Source: Aphodosoma sp045126975 (GTDB lineage: Bacteria; Bacteroidota; Bacteroidia; Bacteroidales; Paludibacteraceae). Taken from it: 64,000 bases of DNA. The notes beneath the pieces were generated by a model, which was given only the letters and a program-made list of their open reading frames with translations, was not told where the DNA came from and did no database searches. The DNA lies in assembly GCA_045126975.1 (NCBI GenBank), contig JBGVPL010000001.1:34521-98520 (forward strand), in the 5' to 3' direction. Each line of letters begins with the position of its first letter. The first letter of the stretch is position 1. This document shows, piece after piece, positions 60,708 to 64,000 of the stretch. Position numbers and translations under genes: made by a program.

Positions 60708-63170
60708 ATGAAATATAAACTATTAATATTATTGATGTTATTTGCGGCGGTGGTGTCGGCGCAGAAGGTGTATGTTAGGGGCTATGTTCTTAACGAGGAG
60801 AAGCGTGCGGTGGAGTTTGCGACAGTGCAGATAAAAGAGACAGCCACGGGAACAATTACGAACGAAAAGGGGTATTTTGAATTGTCGTTTCAAAGGCAAG
60901 ATTCGATTACATTGCAATTTTCGTGTGTAGGGTATGTGGCAGCCGAAAGAAAGGTGGCGATAGGAGGCGAATTGGCTTATACTGTAGTAGTTAATTTGCA
61001 GACAGACACAGAGTTGCTTGATGAAGTGGAGGTGAAGGGGTATCAGCGTCAGACCTCGACAATGATGACACTTGATAGTGAGAGCCTTAGATTGATGCCT
61101 GATGCGTCGGGTGGAAATATTGAGAGCCTTTTGACTACGTTTGCAGGCGTGAGTTCGAATAACGAAATGAGTTCGCAATACTCGGTACGTGGAGGTAATT
61201 ATGATGAAAATAGCGTGTATGTCAATGGAATAGAGGTGTATCGTCCGTTGCTTGTGAGAGCAGGACAACAAGAGGGTTTGAGTTTTATCAATCCAGATAT
61301 GGTGGGCGAAGTGAACTTCTCGGCAGGTGGTTTTGATGCGAAATATGGCGACAAGATGGCTTCGGTATTGGATGTGAAATATAAGAAACCATCGAAGTTT
61401 GAAGCAAATTTGGCTGCGTCGTTGCAAGGGGTGTCGGCATACGTGGGTGCAAGCGGTAAGAATTTCACACAGATGCATGGTATTCGCTTTAAGACAATGC
61501 AAGTGTTGCTCGGAACACTTGAGACGAAAGGTGAATATAGTCCGTATTTTGTAGATTATCAGACCTATATGACATGGCAGATGTCGAAAAAGTGGGAGTT
61601 CACGTTCTTGGGAAATATATCGCAAAACTACTACAATTTCACGCCTAAAAGTCGTAGTACGTCGTTTGGTACAATATCGAATGCTAATAATTTTACGGTC
61701 TATTTCGATGGAAAAGAGCGAGATATATTTCGTACATATTTTGGTGCATTAGGATTTAATTATCGTCTAAATGATGCAGTTACCCTCGGATTTAATGCGA
61801 GTGCGTTCAATACTAACGAGCAAGAGACCTACGATATTACGGGTGAATATTGGCTTTCGGCATTGGATATGAGTGGTGGTGCGCAGGATGAGAACGAGGC
61901 TCCGACAGGGTCGTTGGGTACGGGAATGTATCACGAACATGCACGTAATAGGTTGAGTGCCACGGTGATAAATATAGGTCATTCGGGCGATTGGAAATTG
62001 TCGAATAATAGTTTGCAATGGGGGGTGAATTATCAGAGAGAAATAGTTCTCGACCGTATAAGTGAGTGGGAGAGTCGTGATTCGGCAGGATATACATTGC
62101 CTGTAAATCCTGAGCAAGTAGAGATAATTTATAACCTTTATTCGAATGTAGATTTGTATTCTAACCGCCTACAGGCTTATGTACAAGATACTTATAAGCA
62201 TCATGCCGACCATGGAACATGGGCATTCACGGCAGGTGTGAGGGCGAATTATTGGACATTCAATAACGAATTTCTATTGTCGCCACGTGCAACGGTAGCA
62301 TTTTTCCCTAATTGGAAAGCCGATATAAATTTCAGACTTTCGGCAGGAGTATATCATCAAGCTCCATTCTATAAAGAGTTGCGCACAGAGCAGACTGATG
62401 AGTATGGAAATAACTATGTTGCTCTGAATAAAGATATTAAGGCACAGCGGTCGTTACATGCCGTGTTTGGAATGGACTACTTTTTCCGTGCGTGGAATCG
62501 TCCGTTTAAGTTGACAATGGAGGCGTATTATAAGCCATCGGATAGAGTGATAAGTTACTATGTTGATAACGTGCGTGTGCGCTATTTGGGTCAGAATGAT
62601 GCAGTTGCATATACTGCAGGCGTTGATGTCAAGTTGTTTGGTGAATTTGTGCCTGGCACTGACTCATGGATTTCGTTCTCGTGGATGCGTTCGCGCGAAG
62701 ATATTCTTGATGACCATTATTCAGCATATAGCAATGTGGGAAATTATCTTGGAGAGGTTTATCCGGGTTATATTTCGCGACCAAATGAGCAGCGATATAA
62801 TATTTCGTTATTTTTTCAAGACTATATACCTAATCATCCTGAGTATAAGGTACATTTGAAATTGGTGTGGTCGGACGGATTGCCATTTGGTGCGCCACAT
62901 TCAGAGCGTTATCAGGCAGTATTGCGCACAAAGGCATATAATCGTGTCGATATTGGTGCGTCGCGAGGCTTTGTGCAAGGACGTGAAAAATGGATGCAAA
63001 AACTCGATCCTGTGAAGAATATTTGGCTTAGCCTTGAACTCTTTAACTTGTTTAATATCAAGAATGTAAACTCATACTATTGGGTTACAGATATTTATAA
63101 TGGGCAGTATGCTGTGCCGAATTATTTGACTGGATTTATGGTCAACTTTAGGGTGTCGGTAGGGTTTTAA
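60708..63170 (+). CDS. TonB-dependent outer-membrane receptor
   Basis: 820 residues. Signal peptide MKYKLLILLMLFAAVVSAQ, carboxypeptidase-D-regulatory-like domain (VYVRGYVLNEEKRAVEFATVQIKETATG, residues about 20-105), plug domain (SLLTTFAGVSSNNEMSSQYSVRGGNYDENSVYVNG), then a long beta barrel ending FMVNFRVSVGF, an outer-membrane terminal F motif. Substrate unknown; SusD partner absent, so not a SusC pair. Energised by a TonB complex such as 35552-37610. Confidence 0.93.
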   Translation: MKYKLLILLMLFAAVVSAQKVYVRGYVLNEEKRAVEFATVQIKETATGTITNEKGYFELSFQRQDSITLQFSCVGYVAAERKVAIGGELAYTVVVNLQTDTELLDEVEVKGYQRQTSTMMTLDSESLRLMPDASGGNIESLLTTFAGVSSNNEMSSQYSVRGGNYDENSVYVNGIEVYRPLLVRAGQQEGLSFINPDMVGEVNFSAGGFDAKYGDKMASVLDVKYKKPSKFEANLAASLQGVSAYVGASGKNFTQMHGIRFKTMQVLLGTLETKGEYSPYFVDYQTYMTWQMSKKWEFTFLGNISQNYYNFTPKSRSTSFGTISNANNFTVYFDGKERDIFRTYFGALGFNYRLNDAVTLGFNASAFNTNEQETYDITGEYWLSALDMSGGAQDENEAPTGSLGTGMYHEHARNRLSATVINIGHSGDWKLSNNSLQWGVNYQREIVLDRISEWESRDSAGYTLPVNPEQVEIIYNLYSNVDLYSNRLQAYVQDTYKHHADHGTWAFTAGVRANYWTFNNEFLLSPRATVAFFPNWKADINFRLSAGVYHQAPFYKELRTEQTDEYGNNYVALNKDIKAQRSLHAVFGMDYFFRAWNRPFKLTMEAYYKPSDRVISYYVDNVRVRYLGQNDAVAYTAGVDVKLFGEFVPGTDSWISFSWMRSREDILDDHYSAYSNVGNYLGEVYPGYISRPNEQRYNISLFFQDYIPNHPEYKVHLKLVWSDGLPFGAPHSERYQAVLRTKAYNRVDIGASRGFVQGREKWMQKLDPVKNIWLSLELFNLFNIKNVNSYYWVTDIYNGQYAVPNYLTGFMVNFRVSVGF

Positions 63171-63234
63171 TTAAGGAATAAGGAATAGGGAATAAGGAAT
63201 AAGTCTCGTGTCTCATATCTAAACATCTAAAAAT
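63171..63234 (+). repeat. GGAATAA and GTCTC words before the thioesterase gene
   Basis: Four GGAATAA/GGGAATA units (63171-63202), then CTCGTGTCTCATATCTAA, ending at AAAAAT and the ATG at 63235. Confidence 0.75.
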
Positions 63235-63606
63235 ATGAAATCACTAACAAAAACATTTACCGTTGAATCAAAAGACACAGCAGCGCGTGTCGGTTCAGGC
63301 GGTTTGGAGGTACTTGCAACTCCTACAATGATTGCATGGATGGAAAATACTGCTCTCGAATTGGCAGGCAAAGATTTATCAGCCGAAGATACCACAGTAG
63401 GTATCGGACTAACAGTTCAGCACACAAAAGCCTCAAAAGTAGGCGAAGTCATCACCTGTACAGCGACCGAAGTAGCGGTTGATGGTCGCAAATTGTCGTA
63501 TAAAATAGAGTGTTTTGACTCAAAAGGCAACTCAATTGGCACAGCCGATCACGACCGTTTCGTAGTCAATGCCGAAAAGTTTATGAAAAAAGTAATGGGA
63601 AGTTGA
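63235..63606 (+). CDS. Hotdog-fold thioesterase, FlK-like
   Basis: 123 residues. GSGGLEVLATPTMIAWMENTA and VGIGLTVQHTKASKVGEVITC match the fluoroacetyl-CoA thioesterase-like (FlK) hotdog family; the T, E and H catalytic-type residues lie in TPTMIAWMENTA and TVQHT. True substrate unlikely to be fluoroacetyl-CoA; a housekeeping acyl-CoA is more probable. Confidence 0.85.
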   Translation: MKSLTKTFTVESKDTAARVGSGGLEVLATPTMIAWMENTALELAGKDLSAEDTTVGIGLTVQHTKASKVGEVITCTATEVAVDGRKLSYKIECFDSKGNSIGTADHDRFVVNAEKFMKKVMGS

Positions 63607-63620
63607 AATTTAAGAAAAAT

Positions 63621-63667
63621 AAAAACCCTAATCGTCTAATATATAGAGATTAGGGTTTTTATTTTTT
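63621..63667. terminator. Terminator of the thioesterase gene and tRNA-Arg
   Basis: AAAAACCCTAATC pairs with GATTAGGGTTTTT, loop of 14; works for both converging genes. Confidence 0.85.
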
Positions 63668-63668
63668 G

Positions 63669-63742
63669 TGATCCCGGCGGGATTCGAACCCACGACCCAC
63701 AGCTTAGAAGGCTGTTGCTCTATCCAGCTGAGCTACGAGACC
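63669..63742 (-). tRNA. tRNA-Arg (anticodon TCT)
   Basis: 74 bases on the minus strand. Acceptor GGTCTCG/CGGGATC, anticodon stem ACAGC/GCTGT with loop CTTCTAA, T loop TTCGAAT and D loop with the normal GG. CCA not encoded. Confidence 0.96.
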
Positions 63743-63755
63743 AACAAATCGCGTG

Positions 63756-63785
63756 CAAAGTTACAAATTTTTTCTGATATATCAA
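63756..63785 (-). promoter_or_regulatory. Promoter of tRNA-Arg(TCT)
   Basis: TTG (63783-63785), 19-base spacer, TAACTTTG (63756-63763) on the minus strand. Confidence 0.75.
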
Positions 63786-63888
63786 TATATTTGTTATAAA
63801 AATTTTATTTATCTAAAAATAGTAGTGATATTCAGATTTTTTTTATTAAATTTGCATTGTAATAGATGTAAGAAAAAAGAAAATAAAA

Positions 63889-63972
63889 AGACATAAGAAC
63901 ATAAGGACATAAAAATATGATTTGAATAAATTTTGTACTTATGTTATTTTGTCTTTTTGAAAAAATAATAAT
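63889..63972 (+). repeat. ACATAAG word repeat at the right end
   Basis: ACATAAGAACATAAGGACAT words (63890-63912), another tandem-word leader like those before many starts, here ahead of a possible gene start at 63973. Confidence 0.6.
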
Positions 63973-64000
63973 ATGAAAATAAAATTTTTTGGAATGATGT
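63973..64000 (+). CDS. Possible 5' end of a gene cut by the window edge
   Basis: ATG at 63973 opens MKIKFFGMM, preceded by tandem words as elsewhere. Too short to judge. Confidence 0.3.

Overview
The window looks like a chromosomal segment of an AT-rich member of the Bacteroidales (phylum Bacteroidota). The support is the TAnnTTTG promoter boxes with a TTG about 20 bases upstream, weak or absent Shine-Dalgarno sequences, proteins of the type IX secretion system (T9SS), a BspA-like leucine-rich-repeat protein, a TonB-dependent receptor with a carboxypeptidase-like N-terminus, and ribosomal proteins of Bacteroidales type. I cannot fix the family or genus from sequence alone.

Layout. 0-9.5 kb: two large exported proteins (a LamG-domain giant cut by the left edge and a lamin-tail-domain protein) converge on a shared terminator. 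9.6-18.2 kb: asd, a TlpA-like lipoprotein, agmatine deiminase and N-carbamoylputrescine amidase (agmatine to putrescine) around a small lipoprotein, a U32-family protein, a porin and a gate-type membrane transporter. 18.3-23.2 kb: translation genes rpsF-rpsR-rplI, tRNA-Arg, rplM-rpsI, rpsB and tsf. 23.2-27.1 kb: an accessory island with a putative restriction-type nuclease and a leucine-rich-repeat protein in one operon. 27.1-31.5 kb: lon and a DUF4143-type ATPase behind a phased repeat array. 31.5-44.2 kb: a lipoprotein, a structured RNA, fmt, nadK, pdxJ, an ExbB/ExbD/TonB-type complex, a DJ-1 protein, secG, lptE, a sigma-54 activator, pdxB, a PgeF-like protein and a DUF3784-like membrane protein. 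44.5-51 kb: a second structured RNA, mdh, tRNA-Glu, rpsT, radC and an AlaX-like protein. 50.7-54.3 kb: a diversity-generating retroelement (DGR). 54.4-64 kb: hsp20, an MBL hydrolase, infC-rpmI-rplT, tRNA-Glu, a PcrA helicase, a four-helix-bundle protein, a TonB-dependent receptor, a thioesterase and tRNA-Arg.

The clearest accessory system is the DGR. A secreted FISUMP/C-type-lectin-like target carries a 189-base variable repeat at its very 3' end. It is followed by a long inverted repeat, a MutS-like accessory gene, a 186-base template repeat and a reverse transcriptase with YVDD and IGNLTSQ. Every substitution between variable and template repeat falls on a template adenine.

A second theme runs through the whole window. 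Short tandem 'word' repeats (GGAATAA, CTCAACT, CTCGCTACT, GACACGA, TGCACAA) sit just upstream of many start codons, and together with a palindromic element they also lie in frame inside conserved enzymes such as NadK, PdxB, AguA and PcrA. Further points of note are a tRNA-Arg with a paired G19A/C56U change, an infC that appears to start at AUA, and a sigma-54 activator with GSFTSA in place of GAFTGA.
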